Assembly: GCF_020379485.1 (NCBI RefSeq)
Contig: NC_063452.1
Location: 37,338,650-37,402,649 of the forward strand
Direction: 5' to 3'
Length of the DNA stretch: 64,000 bases
DNA from: Brassica napus
Lineage: Eukaryota; Streptophyta; Magnoliopsida; Brassicales; Brassicaceae
Below the pieces are notes generated by a model that had not been told where the DNA came from, ran no database searches, and saw only the letters and a list, made by a program, of their open reading frames with translations. The position numbers and the translations under genes were made by a program. The number at the start of each line of letters is the position of its first letter. Position 1 is the first letter of the stretch. This document shows positions 1 through 10,984 of this stretch, in pieces.

Positions 1-189
1 GGGTTAACTAATCTAAATTTAGGGTTTACACTTAAGAGGTGGGGTTTTTAAAATATGATTTCAAATTTAAAATAAATTAAAAATTATAATTAAAATTTTC
101 AAAACAAAATGGAACTATTTTGGTCATTTTTTTCTTGAAAGCTATTTTTGTGACAAAAACTTAAAAAAAACTATTTCAGAGAATTGTCC
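1..189. repeat. MITE-like dispersed repeat fragment
   Basis: AT-rich non-coding sequence with the same order of motifs as 24885-25375: a ggttaactaatct block, a ggtggggttt block, a tttggtcatttt block, then gctatttttgtgacaaaaac and a final gaattgtcct. The other copy diverges by many substitutions and carries a SINE insertion after gacaaaaac. The left boundary is outside the window, so termini and target duplications cannot be judged here. I infer a short non-autonomous element of a common Brassicaceae repeat family. Confidence 0.55.
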
Positions 190-292
190 TTCTCAATTCT
201 ATCTACGAAATACTTAATTCAATAACAGAGAATTTTATTCTAAAATCAAATTACACTAATTCCATTAAACTACGGTATCCAATAAAAGTATG
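190..292 (+). repeat. Direct repeat flanking 0.3-3.1 kb (left copy)
   Basis: A block of about 103 bases starting tctcaattctatct and ending agtttaatggaattag-like sequence on the other strand matches 3131-3235 with about 90 percent identity by eye, including the shared words aataacagagaatttt, tccattaaactac and gtatccaataaa. After both copies the word gtatttgt follows. The two copies bracket the RPA-like pseudogene and the SINE. They could be an ancient duplication or a remnant of the sequence into which the middle part moved. Confidence 0.6.
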
Positions 293-1363
293 TATTTGTT
301 TAACCCTATGGGCATTGTCCCCGCACAAGCGCGGAGTTATGGACAAATTTCTTGTTTCATCTCAATATTTACTAGGGTTATTGTAGTTGTCAATTTTGCA
401 TTTTGGGTTGATCATTGTTTTTCAAGTTTTTTATTGTTATAGGGTTAGAGTTGTGATGATGAACTGTGTATGCATTGTTCTCCACTTATGAATGATTAAA
501 TTGTGTTAATAATATGATTGATATAGTTCGTGGTATTGCTTGTTGTGTCACCGAGACTTATTGTTTATTTGTCTTTTTAATTTGTTTCTAGTACTATTGA
601 AAGTACATAAATTATATTAATGTTATTGAGAGTACCTTTTGTTTCTCGATATTTTTTCTCCAGGTTAGTTGTGTAAGTTGTGTGTATTACGTAATAATTT
701 TTATCATCCTTATTATGTTTGTTATATGTTTTTTATTTTATTTTTAAACGTGTTGCTTTTACCCGACCTTTAAAACAAATACATGAAGACTTTTAGAAAT
801 AACTATAAAATAAGTGACAATTCTGAGTATTTGGGCCTTAATGGGTATTAAACGAATTTATATATTTTTCATAAGAAGACAATAGCATTGGCATGTTGAC
901 ATTGGGCATGTAAGCTATTTTAATAAGACAAGAGGAGTGAGCAGGTGGAGATGTTGTTTCCGCCTTTGTGTCTGTCGAGATTGTCTCTTGTATCTTCTGG
1001 TGTGGCTGTGGTTGTTCCCCTTTTATTTGATGAGTAATATGTAAACAAAAATCATTGTTAGTTGTATTTATTAGAGTTCGTAATTTACTTTGATTTTTTG
1101 TTTAGGTAATTTCACTGATCTTGGTTGTCGTCTTCGTCTTCTTCGTAAGAATCTGCGAAAGTAAGTTTGTGAATTGTTAAATAACTAACCGTATAGTTTT
1201 TATTTGTTTAGCTGACTCGATGTATGTGTCGTTGAGTTTTAGTTGAGGTGATTGGTTTGGTATATTTGTTTTGAAGTTTATTTGTAAGATTAGACAAAAA
1301 TGAGAGGTGATCATTAATGATTCATCTTTTTTGGGATTCTAGTTTTTGGTGCTTTGATTGTTT

Positions 1364-1685
1364 GAGTTGTTGTGGTTTCTTTTACGTTGTAAAATTAATG
1401 TTTGTGTAAAATTAGTTTGATAAGTAAATGTAATAAATAGATGACCACAGATCTTGGGTATGAAATATTTTTGATTATTGATGTTAGCACAATATAGACA
1501 ATAATATAAAGGGAATTGTGCGTTGAGTTGTTGTGGTTTCTTTTACGTTGTAAAATTAATGTTTGTGTAAAATTAGTTTGATAAGTAAATGAAATAAATA
1601 GATGACCACAGATCTTGGGTATGAAATATTTTTGATTATTGATGTTAGCACAATATAGACAATAATATAAAGGGAATTGTGCGTT
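1364..1685. repeat. 161-bp tandem duplication
   Basis: Two head-to-tail copies, 1364-1524 and 1525-1685, each running from gagttgttgtggtttc to gggaattgtgcgtt. I see one substitution between them (taagtaaatgtaat versus taagtaaatgaaat). They lie just downstream of exon 3 of the RPA-like pseudogene, that is, in what would be its next intron. The near identity makes the duplication recent relative to the gene decay. Confidence 0.9.
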
Positions 1686-1698
1686 GATTGTTTCTTAC

Positions 1699-2400
1699 GG
1701 ATCAATGAGGAGACGAATAACGACTCGAGTTGTTTCTTTGGTGAGGTCAGAGCCCTGGACATAACGAGTTTGCCCAACCACATCTGCGAGTTTAAATATC
1801 AGTTATGATATCGAAACATAATATAAACTCAGATGCAATATGATAATATACCTGGGAGTTCTAGGTTTGTGTTCGCAAACACTTGGAGATTGTCGAACAG
1901 TCTAATCATGACTGGAGACGGATCTCAGGAGCACCCATGATGACTTCATCAATAATGGTTGTTGAGATAAAACGAATGAGGAATGGATGATAAGTTATCT
2001 TGTACATGTTTGAGCACCTAACAACCTCAAAACAATCGACTTTCACAATGGAACCGACTTTCAAAGATGACATGTAATGATTAGCACGTCCGGCGGGAAT
2101 AAACCCATGAATCACATAATCTGCAAATAATATTATTCAACAAAGAATAAAGAAATTAATTAAAACCAATTATGTAAAATAAGTGTGATAGATCGAAGAT
2201 TAACTTACCTTTTCATCAAGGAACAGAATTACCGTGATTCCCATAAACTCATTGTCTTTCTTGAAGTTCAAGGAATCCCAGAAGCGGAGAAGGCCAGAGG
2301 CTGTGCTCTGACTACTATGACCAAGACGGAGAGACTCGAAAGTTGGGTGACGGACGCCATGGACGCCGGTTTGAGGAACTGGAGAGGCAGAGAAAGACAT
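1699..2400 (-). pseudogene. Replication protein A 70-kDa-like (RPA1-like / DUF223) gene, broken
   Basis: Three exons can be read on the minus strand. Exon 1 (2400-2209) ends FLDEK before a GTAAGT donor. Exon 2 (2120-1852) starts after TTGCAG and encodes IHGFIPAGRANHY, GSIVKVDCFEV and YKITYHPFLIRF, typical of plant RPA1/DUF223 OB-fold proteins. Exon 3 (1783-1699) encodes VVGQTRYVQGSDLTKETTR. The exon 2 to 3 join is in phase. Two lesions are visible: the exon 1 to exon 2 phase does not fit (exon 1 ends after a full codon, exon 2 needs one more base before its reading frame), and a frameshift after EIRLQ produces a stop at 1906 although the following frame still reads DNLQVFANTNLELP. A possible acidic exon, DSYEEDEDDNQDQ followed by a stop, lies at about 1121-1160 and may be the C terminus. 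RPA1-like genes of this type are often carried by plant Helitrons; whether this one is host or Helitron-borne is open. Confidence 0.75.
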
Positions 2401-2839
2401 TTTCTAGAAGATGGTTAAATCTAAGAGGAATCAATGAGTTTTGTGGAGATGCAGATTGGGTTCATCAAAGATGAGAATCATATATATAGGGTTTACAAAG
2501 GGCCTACAAATCAGGACAAGCATTTAAGATGGGAAGATGAAGAGTTCACCGGTGAAAAAATAGATTACGAACAGACATATAGCGCAAATCTGTAACTCAG
2601 ACTTGTCTGAGACAATGATGAAAAGAACCCTAATTCATGTTAAACGACGACAATTTACAATATGAGATAACTATAATTGTTGCAAACTTGAGGTTTTTTT
2701 TATATAACGTGATTAATCTCATTTAAAAATGAAACCCATAATCCCATAATACACTTGTAGGTCTGGCCCTCAGAGGAAGCCGAAGAAGTAAGGGCTTCTG
2801 ACCTTCATAAATATATATTAGTTTCGGCCATCAATGTAC

Positions 2840-2960
2840 AAAGTATCCTTTAGTTTAGTGGTATAAATGTTGGTGTTTATATCTCAATAACCCAGGTTCG
2901 AGCCATGGACTTGACACTTTTTCACACTTTTTAAAAGTGGAGCCTACAAAACGTTGACGT
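2840..2960 (+). mobile_element. tRNA-derived SINE-like element
   Basis: A perfect RNA polymerase III A box, TAGTTTAGTGG, lies at 2851-2861, and a B box, GGTTCGAGCC, at 2895-2904, about 44 bases apart, followed by a non-tRNA body. This is the layout of a plant tRNA-derived SINE. The 3' end and target duplication were not found, so the limits are approximate. A degenerate tRNA pseudogene is the alternative, but no acceptor stem or anticodon arm is evident. Confidence 0.55.
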
Positions 2961-3130
2961 GGCGCGATGAGTAGTGAGCAAAGTGCCTCATTATAATGTA
3001 GATCCTAGAAAAAAACAGATGAAAAGTCTGTATTTGTTTAACGCTTTATTTCAATAAAAAAGTAAATTAAAATCTCAAATAAGTGTTTCTACTAAAATCT
3101 AGTAAATATTGAATAACATGTGATTTTGAT

Positions 3131-3245
3131 AGATTCTCAATTCTATCTGCCAAATGCTTAATTCAATAACAGAGAATTTCATTCTAGAATTAAATTACAT
3201 TCAATTCCATTAAACTACAGTATCCAATAAACCCCCCCCCCCCTA
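3131..3245 (+). repeat. Direct repeat (right copy) ending in a 12-base C run
   Basis: This block is the partner of the repeat at 190-292. It ends at tatccaataaa and is followed by a run of 12 cytosines (about 3232-3243) before taatgtatttgt. The left copy has no C run at the same point. Long homopolymers are prone to assembly error, so the exact run length is uncertain. Confidence 0.6.
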
Positions 3246-3271
3246 ATGTATTTGTCGAATCTTGTATTCTA

Positions 3272-3836
3272 AGGGTCTGACTGGTTTTTCCACTACCACC
3301 CGCAAACGCAGCTTTTGCGATTGGTAGCGGTTTGACAGCGTTTCAAAACAATCATACAAACTGCTACAAATCGATTCAAACACCGCTCTGAACCTCTTAA
3401 AATCAAAAGCTGGTTCCAGCTAGCGTTTGCGGTTGCACGCGTTTGCGGGAGGATAACTTTTCTATTTTTTTACAAAAACCATAAAAATACAAAAATAAAA
3501 ATATTCAATAAAATTTTTAAATTGGAATTATTAAAATAAAAATATTTTCTATAATTTTAAAATTTTAAAACTAATTTTCTAAATATAATTTTCATATTTA
3601 TTATAATATTATGATTTTTGATATTTTCATAATTATATAAAATGTAAATATTGTTAATTTATTATTTAACTGCTGCTGTATTTGGTAATTATCCAGTCAT
3701 AAGTATCCCGCAAACGCACCAATTTCTAACCGCAGAACCAGTCGTACAAATCTCTTAAAACCGCTAGAAACCGCAACCACCCGTATCCGCAAACTCCAGC
3801 AACCGCAACCGCTGCGTTTGAAACAGTCAGGCCCTA
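3272..3836. mobile_element. hAT-like MITE (about 565 bp)
   Basis: Left end agggtctgactggttt and right end (reverse complement) agggcctgactgtttc form imperfect terminal inverted repeats. Inside them both ends carry repeated words of the type cgcaaacgc and aaccgctaccacc in opposite orientation, around an AT-rich centre at about 3460-3700. There is no coding sequence. The terminal sequence fits non-autonomous hAT families common in Brassicaceae. No clear 8-bp target duplication was found, so superfamily assignment is tentative. Confidence 0.6.
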
Positions 3837-3839
3837 AAT

Positions 3840-5000
3840 ATATGTATTCACTCCTAAATATATACAAGTATTGTTACAATTTTTTGAGAGATTTACTCTT
3901 AACTTATCCATAATCTATAGACGAATATTATTTGGTATATTTTATCTTCACTTTATTTTCGCATATGGATCAACAACAAAAGCTATTAGATAGGGGGGTG
4001 AATATAATCTTTTAGAAAAAAAATCCCCATAGTTATGAGAAGAAAAAATGTAATAAAGTCATAATTAATCCATTCAGCCTTTTTGGGGAAAAATGAAACT
4101 CTATTTTGATATATTAGGTTTTTTAAGACTAAATAGGATTAGATGAAAGGTAAATTGCATTGTTGTTGTTGCAGTATACCATTATTCCTTGTCGTATAAT
4201 GCAATACATTTCCAAAACAAGTTTATGATACAACAAGAATCGGCTATTACATTCGTGTCAGCCTTGTATTATGCCTTTATATTAAATCGTGAGACCGTAT
4301 GTTGTCGTTTAGCTGACCACAAAACTAGATTGTCACTAAGTACACCCAAAATCAGATGTTGAACGCTTTTTTGATGGAAAACTAGCCGATTCTATGTCTA
4401 AATAGATTGTAATGTTCATGTTCTGTTTTTTAAGAGTTTGGGGCCTTGTGTTCATATACCTTGGATGTACTAAAGAATGTAACGTAGATATTGTAGATTT
4501 TATTCTCTTGAGTCATGCATAAAAAAAACATATATGCTGCACCGCGTCGGAGATGTCCAGTCTAGTAAAAGCTAGATCTTGGAGACCTCCAACAAGGCTC
4601 TTGTAATCCTTTAAATTTGCGACTGGTTTATCCTCTTTCTCCAAGATTTTTAATCAACCGGAATTAAGCATGGTTTGAAGCCATATATCCATGTTTACGC
4701 GTTGTGTTCCTTGTTTGGTTGAGAAATATCTATTTGTCATTAAATTATTCTAATATGCCAAGGAAAGATTTAATATTGCAAGCATATGTCAGATGAACTT
4801 TCCTTTCATCATGCCGATGATTAATTTGAGATTTTAGACAAGGAGAAAATTTGTGACTATAATATACATACATGAGTAGGTATGCTATGCCAAATTGATT
4901 TATGTACATAAACAAGCTATCATCACTTTTGATATGCGAGAAACCATGGTTAGTAATAATATTGACAAAGCAAGTATTTTTGAACTAGATACATATGGTT
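3840..5000. other. Unassigned intergenic stretch
   Basis: I see no convincing reading frame, RNA gene or terminal repeat here. The only structure is a 31-bp tandem duplication at about 4975-5036 (unit tatttttgaactagatacat plus atggttcacg) at the junction with the copia remnant. Confidence 0.5.
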
Positions 5001-5004
5001 CACG

Positions 5005-5497
5005 CTATTTTTGAACTAGATACATATGGTTCACGCCATATATTGATCGCTTTAGCTTGCAAACATGATTAAGCTTGTATTTGTGAACAAAACCCGGTCG
5101 CTGGAACATATAAATTGCCTCAGTGAACTTTTCTTGAAAGAAGGCATTATGGACATCAAGTTGGTTGATCGTCCAATCCCGAGTGAGAACAACATGAAGG
5201 ATTATTTTTCCTATGGTTACGACTAGGCTGAAGGTTTCCGAGAAGTCGATACCCTCCTCTTGCGAATTGCTATTTGCTTTAAAGACACGCTTTATACTTC
5301 GTGAATGTAAAAGTAGCGATGAGAAACTGTGTGTGAGAAGGGAGATAAATTGTCTTGGCTGACGAATGTTGTGTTTGGATCGAGTAAACATTGCACTGTG
5401 GATCCTCAATCATTGCAATATCCTGTTGATTTGGTTGTTGTATACAACTTGAGGAAGGTGATTGAGCATTGATTATCATTAGTAAAATGACAAACAT
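5005..5497 (-). pseudogene. Ty1/copia reverse transcriptase fragment
   Basis: The minus-strand translation contains the plant copia RT signature in order: QEEGIDFSETFSLVV, then TRDWTINQLDVHNAFFQ, then IYMFQRPGFV, then VCKLKRSIYG. Upstream in another frame is the MFTRSKHNI linker that usually precedes RT in copia polyproteins. The frame is interrupted and only part of RT remains. It reads toward lower coordinates, so its upstream half should lie at higher coordinates. That half is found in 5500-5847 and again beyond the inserted elements at 22271. Confidence 0.8.
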
Positions 5498-5499
5498 AG

Positions 5500-5847
5500 A
5501 TCAATTTTTATGATAAAAGATGTAATATCAACTAATTTAGAGACCATGGGCAAGAGTTTGAGGTGAAAAAGAACCAAATTTATGGGAATGTGACGGCCGG
5601 TAGCCATGCGTTTTTCATGACTTACTGGAGCCTAAATTTTTTTTAAAAAACAGACTTAAAATTACATGCAGAGTTGGTGAGATGTGCAGTGGCTCCATAT
5701 TCACGTACTACTAATTTTTTGTTGGGTCGATGAGCGTCATTGTGTTGAATGCTGAAGAGAAGTCCATTATTGGTTCATATTTTGAATAATATTTTGTTGA
5801 ACTGGTCCATGTGTTAAGGAAGAACGAATGAGAGGCCATGGACCAAG
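5500..5847 (-). pseudogene. Copia gag-protease remnant
   Basis: The minus-strand reading contains a decayed copia protease neighbourhood: a string resembling GATAHLTN after a region with many glutamine and asparagine residues, as found just before and at the aspartic protease of plant copia elements. The catalytic DTG appears lost. The remnant is cut at GATAC (5848-5852) by element C and resumes after the TRIM at 22271. Recognition is weak because no long frame survives. Confidence 0.45.
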
Positions 5848-5852
5848 GATAC

Positions 5853-6232
5853 TGATGCATGGCATCTTGACAATTATAGCACGTCACCGGTGCCATCACG
5901 ATGGAGTTAGGTCACGTGTTTAGGATATTATTATTATGGGCTTTATTAATTGTTGTTTAGTTATTATAGGTTTAGTCATTAACATGGCTTTGTTCTTAGA
6001 TTAGTGTTTCATTAGTTTTGTTATTTAAGTCTTTTTCTTGCGGTTGTAGTGGGATAGCTTTTGATAATTAATAACCACTCTTTTTTCTTATTCTTAATTT
6101 GATTAAATTCATCAACACAAAAAGCCGGTCTCAAGTGTGGTTCTTCGAATCTTTTGATTGAGCGAAGCAGGTCCTAAAGAGGATTATCAAATCTCTTGGT
6201 TGAGCTGATTATCTAGTCCTCACGCTATGCCA
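5853..6232 (+). repeat. 5' LTR of element C
   Basis: 380 bp, begins TGATGCATGGCATC and ends CTATGCCA. Compared with the 3' LTR it shows many scattered substitutions and small indels, so the insertion is not recent. The PBS lies three bases after its end. Confidence 0.85.
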
Positions 6233-6235
6233 TGT

Positions 6236-6248
6236 TGGTATCACAGCC
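6236..6248 (+). promoter_or_regulatory. Primer binding site of C (initiator-Met tRNA type)
   Basis: TGGTATCACAGCC differs by one base from TGGTATCAGAGCC, the sequence complementary to the 3' end of plant initiator methionine tRNA. Its position immediately after the 5' LTR fixes the orientation of C as plus strand. Confidence 0.8.
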
Positions 6249-6284
6249 ACCACTTTGGTTTCTTAATCAAAGTAAGGTCTTTGG

Positions 6285-6650
6285 ATGTCGAACGCATCGA
6301 GTATGACTGAATCTAAGATTACTCGGAAAGTCTTCGCCGATCTCCAAGCGCAAATCTACACTTTGATCACTATTGTTCAGGCGATGACCGTGCAACTGTT
6401 CCCATCAACAAACGACGTCTACGTTGAAGTTGATGATGCAGAGTCAAAGGAGGAAGATAACCTTGATGTTTATGATGATCCGGTGTATGACGAGTACGAA
6501 TATGAAAGTGAGGAAGATCTTTGTAAAGAGATATATGCTCCTCCAATTATTTATAGCTATGATGATGATGATGGTGATGTTCCTATGAAGGATACTGTTG
6601 ACGTTTTTACAGTTGACGAACTAAACATTTACTGTAGCAACAAATTATGA
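6285..6650 (+). CDS. Short gag-like protein of element C
   Basis: A 121-codon frame that starts 50 bases after the LTR with MSNASSMTESK, continues with a helical FADLQAQIYTLITIVQAMT segment and then becomes strongly acidic (runs of E, D and Y, for example YDEYEYESEED and YSYDDDDGD). This resembles the N-terminal part of some Brassicaceae Ty3/gypsy gag proteins that open with a short coiled segment and an acidic hinge. There is no zinc knuckle and no following pol. It may be the whole coding capacity of the element or a truncated gag; element A is inserted about 100 bases downstream. Confidence 0.55.
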   Translation: MSNASSMTESKITRKVFADLQAQIYTLITIVQAMTVQLFPSTNDVYVEVDDAESKEEDNLDVYDDPVYDEYEYESEEDLCKEIYAPPIIYSYDDDDGDVPMKDTVDVFTVDELNIYCSNKL

Positions 6651-6748
6651 AAACCCAAGAACCCGTGGAACTTCACGTAGTGGTGATGGCAGAATATGCT
6701 ATTGATTTTCAGCATAATACTCACTTCAGAAAAAAAGAAGAACACGTG

Positions 6749-7226
6749 TGTAGATCCTAAAATCTACACTAAGAATTTGATAGTGATCGGGAGTTTAATC
6801 AAGGGAAGATAAATGATGTACGCAACGATATCTTTAGAACACAACAATATAATCAGTTTCCGGTAGGCAAAAATAGACTTTTATTGATGAATAAGATCGA
6901 ATAGAATGAGCGAAACAAGATCGAACGTTATAACGAGATCGTTAAGAGAAAAAATCTAAAGATGGATGAAAACAAGGTCGAAATTTGGGTGTATCTCTCT
7001 CTAGGGTTTTCAACGAGTGCCTTCTTTATGTGTCGACCACTTTTTATAGCGTGCTGCTCTCGTGATGTTCGCAACAGTTCCGTGATCTCTGCAATGGTTC
7101 CGCGATCTCCGGATCTTCGAAATCTCCGTCTCGAGTTCGAGTGTTCGCTATGGGCTTTAACTCTTTGTGGCCCATTTACTTGATCGTGGCCTATTAATAA
7201 TGTATTGACCAAAATTGGGTCCAACA
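6749..7226 (-). repeat. 3' LTR of element A
   Basis: 478 bp on the plus strand; the inner border ccaaca is followed by tttgtcccgcagcc, a polypurine tract on the minus strand (ggctgcgggacaaa), as at the 3' LTR of element B. The LTR contains the transcript-like word gggttttcaacg and a tttttatagcgtg TATA-like stretch. Confidence 0.85.
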
Positions 7227-7558
7227 TTTGTCCCGCAGCCTCTTTTGGTTTGAACGAAACGAGAAGACGTGGTTTGCTTTAATCCTGATTTCGCCACTTG
7301 GTAACCGGTACGATTTTGGTTTGAATCTAATGATAAACTTTTGAGACCGTTGCTTGGCGCATTTTTATTCTTGTGCGTAACGGCTATATCAGCCGCTGCT
7401 AGGGCGAGTCCTAGGTCATCATTATCTTTCTCGAGAATGGCGATAGAGTCGTTGGGGCGACTATAAATACGCAAGGGGTTTTTTTTTTTTTCAATTCCGA
7501 TTCTTCTTTTTCATCTCTTTTGCTATTGCTTTGAGATTTCTTGATCACTGAACCAAAG

Positions 7559-9446
7559 ATGTCTTCGTCGTTCAGCTTTCCTCGCCCGACGACCACGACC
7601 GACGATCTCGAGGATCTCTACACGGTGTACGGAGTCGACCGCGCCGTCGTGCTTGACTTGGCTTCTGCATCTGAGACTCCCGGAACCGTTTGAGGGGGAT
7701 ACTGCAGAGCCTATCTCTCTTTCTTCCAATTTTGTGGTCTTTCTTTCCCGATCCCCGAGCCTGTCCTCGAGATCTTGGAGGAGCTTGGTTTATCGTTCAC
7801 CCAAATCCTCCCGAATTTTCTTAGGCATCTTATAGCGCTCTTAGTTAGAGCTAGAGAGAGGAGGGTCTTTCCTTCGGTCTTCGTGAGTTCCGTCACCTTG
7901 TTCTAGTGAAGCATAACAAGCAGAGTCCTCGAACTTTCCTCGTATCTCCGCGTCCGGGTCGCCAGATTGTCGAGGACGTCCATTATCGCGATGAGAAATG
8001 GCGTGAGCAAATCTTTGTTTTTAAGGTGGACCGAGCATCCATGGGTGACTTCGATTCCTCTCGGCTTCCCCGGAATTGGGCTGAGAACATAGGTTAGTTC
8101 TTTCTTGATTTTAGTGTCGATCTTTTATTTTGGGGGATTTGCGATTTAAATCTTCGTTTTCCTTTAATTATTTCAGTTCATTCCGGCAGTTCCTTGAAGT
8201 CGGACGCGATTTGGGGCTTGATTGGAGTTCTCCGGAGAGGTCGTTCGGACTGGACATCGTTTGATCAGTCCCGGATTCGAGCCGATTTTGCCATGCCAGG
8301 GGGAACAAACAGACCCCCACCGGTCATTGGCAGCTTTGATGATGAGGCGGAGTGCTCTCGGGAAGTCATTGCGACTTCTTCGATCCAATCTCAGTCTTTG
8401 GATCGATCGGCTAGGCAGCTTATGAGGAGGTCATCGTTTCGTACTTCCGGGTCAGTATCGAGGAGCAGAGCTTCTGATAGACCTCCCTTAATTTCGATTC
8501 GGGATTCCGATGATGAGGATGTCCTTGGGGAGCGACGATCTTCTGTCTCGTTGAGCCCTGGCTCGGAAGATGAAGTCGTTGCCACGAGCCGTAAGCGATG
8601 TCGATCGTCGAAGGCGGCCTTGCCCGGTCCGTCTTGTTCTAGGCGAGAATCGACCGTCAGGGGTCTTGCTTCTGGGGGTGATGATCCTTTGTTTGCGGCT
8701 CAAAACGACCTGATCTCTCTCACCGGCCGCATGAGATCGGCGGGTTGCCGTCTCCCGTCCCTTGCTTCCGCGACCGAGAAGGAGGCCTACGCCAAAGTGG
8801 CAGTTGCGAGCTCTAAGGTCCGTTTCTTGATTTCTTTCCTTCTAGAAGATGTTTTGAGGTTCCTATTTGTCATCTTATTTTTCTTTAGGTTATGGAAGCC
8901 TTCAACGAGTATGTTGTAGCGATGGAGGATCGCGTTGAGGTTTTTTGTAACGACAAGGAGATCGAGAATATCAGTTCTGAGATCAAGAGACTTTCGGCGG
9001 AGCTTGAAACCACCAAACGCGAGGGAAAGAGGGATGCTAAAATGATCGAATCCTTGATCGATGACTAGAGGAGGACTTGCCAGGAGAACGCGACTCTCGC
9101 AGCCCAGGTCATCGCTCAGAGAGCCAAGATTGCAGCGCTCGAGGTCGAGAGGGATCGAGACATCCGTCGTGTTTCTCGCGTTTCTCGTCGTGACGTCGTT
9201 GGACGATGATGAGAGATCCCATAGTCTTTGAAGGAGAAATGGGTGAACAAGAAGAAGGATGTGTCGGCTGAGATCCAGTTGCAAGAGGTGGTTTCCAACA
9301 TAGATCTTCTAAACGAGCTCAAGGATGGGGGCTTAAATGTGGACGCTGAGCTCACTCGTTTGAAGGAGATGGAGAATGATTGTGAAGGTCTTGTTGCTTT
9401 GGCTGCTGTATCGGATTGGTCAATCTCCGGGCTCGACCTTCCTTAG
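7559..9446 (+). pseudogene. Antisense gene copy 1 in A (Transposase_28-like, 'putative gypsy type transposon' protein)
   Basis: Opposite in strand to gag. Exon 1 (7559-8092) begins MSSSFSFPRP and contains the conserved block GYCRAYLSFFQ, LSFPIPEPVLEILEELG, ILPNFLRHL, then FLVSPRPGR and WREQIFVFKVD, the pattern of the Pfam family Transposase_28. A GTTAGT donor, an 84-base intron and a TTTCAG acceptor lead in phase to a serine-rich exon 2 (8177-8817) with basic RKRCRSSK; exon 3 (8889 on) begins VMEAFNEYVVAMEDRVEV and is coiled coil, ending DWSISGLDLP at 9446. Lesions are an arginine codon turned to TGA (at about 7691), a 2-base AG insertion in an AG run near 7860, and a TAG at about 9066. The protein's function in Tat elements is unknown; introns imply it is expressed from its own antisense transcript. 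Confidence 0.75.
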
Positions 9447-9752
9447 GTTTCTAAAGATTCGGTGGATCAAGCCAGAGGGTCGTCTGTTCCCAATGGAGTC
9501 GATTCTAGTTAATCTTTATGTTTTGATATTATTTTGTTTTAGACTTTTGTTTTCCGCGATCCTTGGTCGCGAAGTTTCGATTTGAATGGATAAACACGGT
9601 TTTCGTAATATCTTTTGCTTCCTTAGTTTTCGAGATTCTTTCATGTAGATTGTTGAGATATGGGGATGCCTTAGTCTTTATAAAGCCTTACTTCGTTTAG
9701 GGTTTATCATAGTACTTCCGATAAATTATTGTTTCCTTTTGCCGAAAAGACA

Positions 9753-10984
9753 TGGCGTCGAGAAGGGCGAACCCTCGTGAATCCAAAAGGATACGAAATT
9801 GAGCTGGCGGCGTTAGTGCAGAACAAATTCGATCCGGAGACGTGAGCTAAGCGCTCACAGAAGTTCTACGCGAGGAGACCCGACTTCTGCGAGCTTCACC
9901 TCAAGAGGGAAAAGACCTCGAGGGTGAAAAGTTTGCTGCTCGTACAAAGTGGGGTAGCCCAACCGGTTCGGAGGGGCGCGATCTTCCTCCGAAGAAGGCG
10001 AAAACGACTGGTGCAGATCATCGTCTCGGTGCTTCGGGTGATACGGTTGTCATTGGCAGTTTTCCCATTCCAAGGATTGTCCTTTCACGGAGGATCCGGA
10101 AAGTGTCGCTCACTTGGTGAGGCATTTCAAACCTGCTGGAAATCCACTTCCTTCCTTGAGAAATATGACGGAGCGCGAGGCCTATGTGAAGATGGTTGTC
10201 GCTCATGCTAAGGTCGTCTTTTTGGTACTTGTGATTTTGAATCTTTAGCTTGTGCTTACTAGTTATATTTTAGGCTATGGAGGCCAATAATGAGTTCGCA
10301 GCGACTTTGGAGAGGCGTCTGCAGGATGTCCCGCGCTCCGACGAGCTTTACAAGATAAAGAAGGTTGTTTGGGAGCTGAAACTTGGTTTAAAGATGGCTC
10401 AGGATCGAGATCGAGCTAACGCTGCTCAGCTGGCCGCCGCCAAGAAGCCGGGGAATCAGGCCGCTTTGCTCGAGGCTCGTTTACGAGTCGTGAGTAACGA
10501 GAGGAAGTCGGCCCCCGAGCAAGTCTCTTTTTTAGAGGCGAATGCCGAATCTTCCGCTAATAAGTTCACTGACGACCTTTGTCGCGCAACTTACGATACT
10601 AAAAAGGCTTTGGCAGATAACTACTTGGACGTGCTGGTATCTTTGAAGGAGAAGTGGGAGAAGAAGGAGGCCGCAACTGATTGCGAAGCTCGTCTTAGGG
10701 AGGTCATGGCGAACATAGATCTCTTGAAGGAGATCATGGACAATAACCTTTTGGCTTCAGAAGAGTTGTTGCGTCTTCGAACGAAGGAGGTCAAGCTCGG
10801 GTCCGAGCTTGATGTGATGGCAGTTTCGGATTTCCCCGTTGAGAAGCTTGATCTGCCTCAGATTACGGAGGATCTGCCAGAAGATTTCTTTTCTAAATTT
10901 CCTTCTGAGATGAACGACACGGGTGATAAGACGAAGCGCATGGGTGGCCAGTTCGGGGATGGTGAATACGATGTCGAGGAGTAG
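9753..10984 (+). pseudogene. Antisense gene copy 2 in A (C-terminal coiled-coil half)
   Basis: A second, paralogous copy lies head to tail with copy 1. The upstream part (9753-10212) is decayed but still reads MTEREAYVKMVVAHAK before a GTCGTC donor, matching EAYAKVAVASSK in copy 1. After the intron, the last exon (10274-10984) is an open 236-codon frame beginning AMEANNEFAATLERR, rich in lysine, glutamate and alanine with heptad spacing, then ANIDLLKEIMDNN, VMAVSDFPVEKLDLP and an acidic end EYDVEE. The C-terminal block aligns with NIDLLNELKDGG and SDWSISGLDLP of copy 1. The N-terminal Transposase_28-like part is not recognisable in this copy. The intact last exon beside a ruined first half suggests either recent loss or a duplicated 3' segment. 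Confidence 0.65.

Noticed and set aside
318..337. GC hairpin as a bacterial-type terminator or certain Helitron end
   Set aside because: The stem is only four or so pairs and no CTRR terminus follows; mentioned only as a weak hint.
2185..2418. 77-codon plus-strand frame over the RPA-like exon
   Set aside because: It is the complement of RPA-like exon 1, which has clear family motifs and a splice donor.
8194..8703. Minus-strand frames opposite the serine-rich exon of the antisense gene in A
   Set aside because: They are shadows of the plus-strand exon, which has splice sites in phase and homologues in B.
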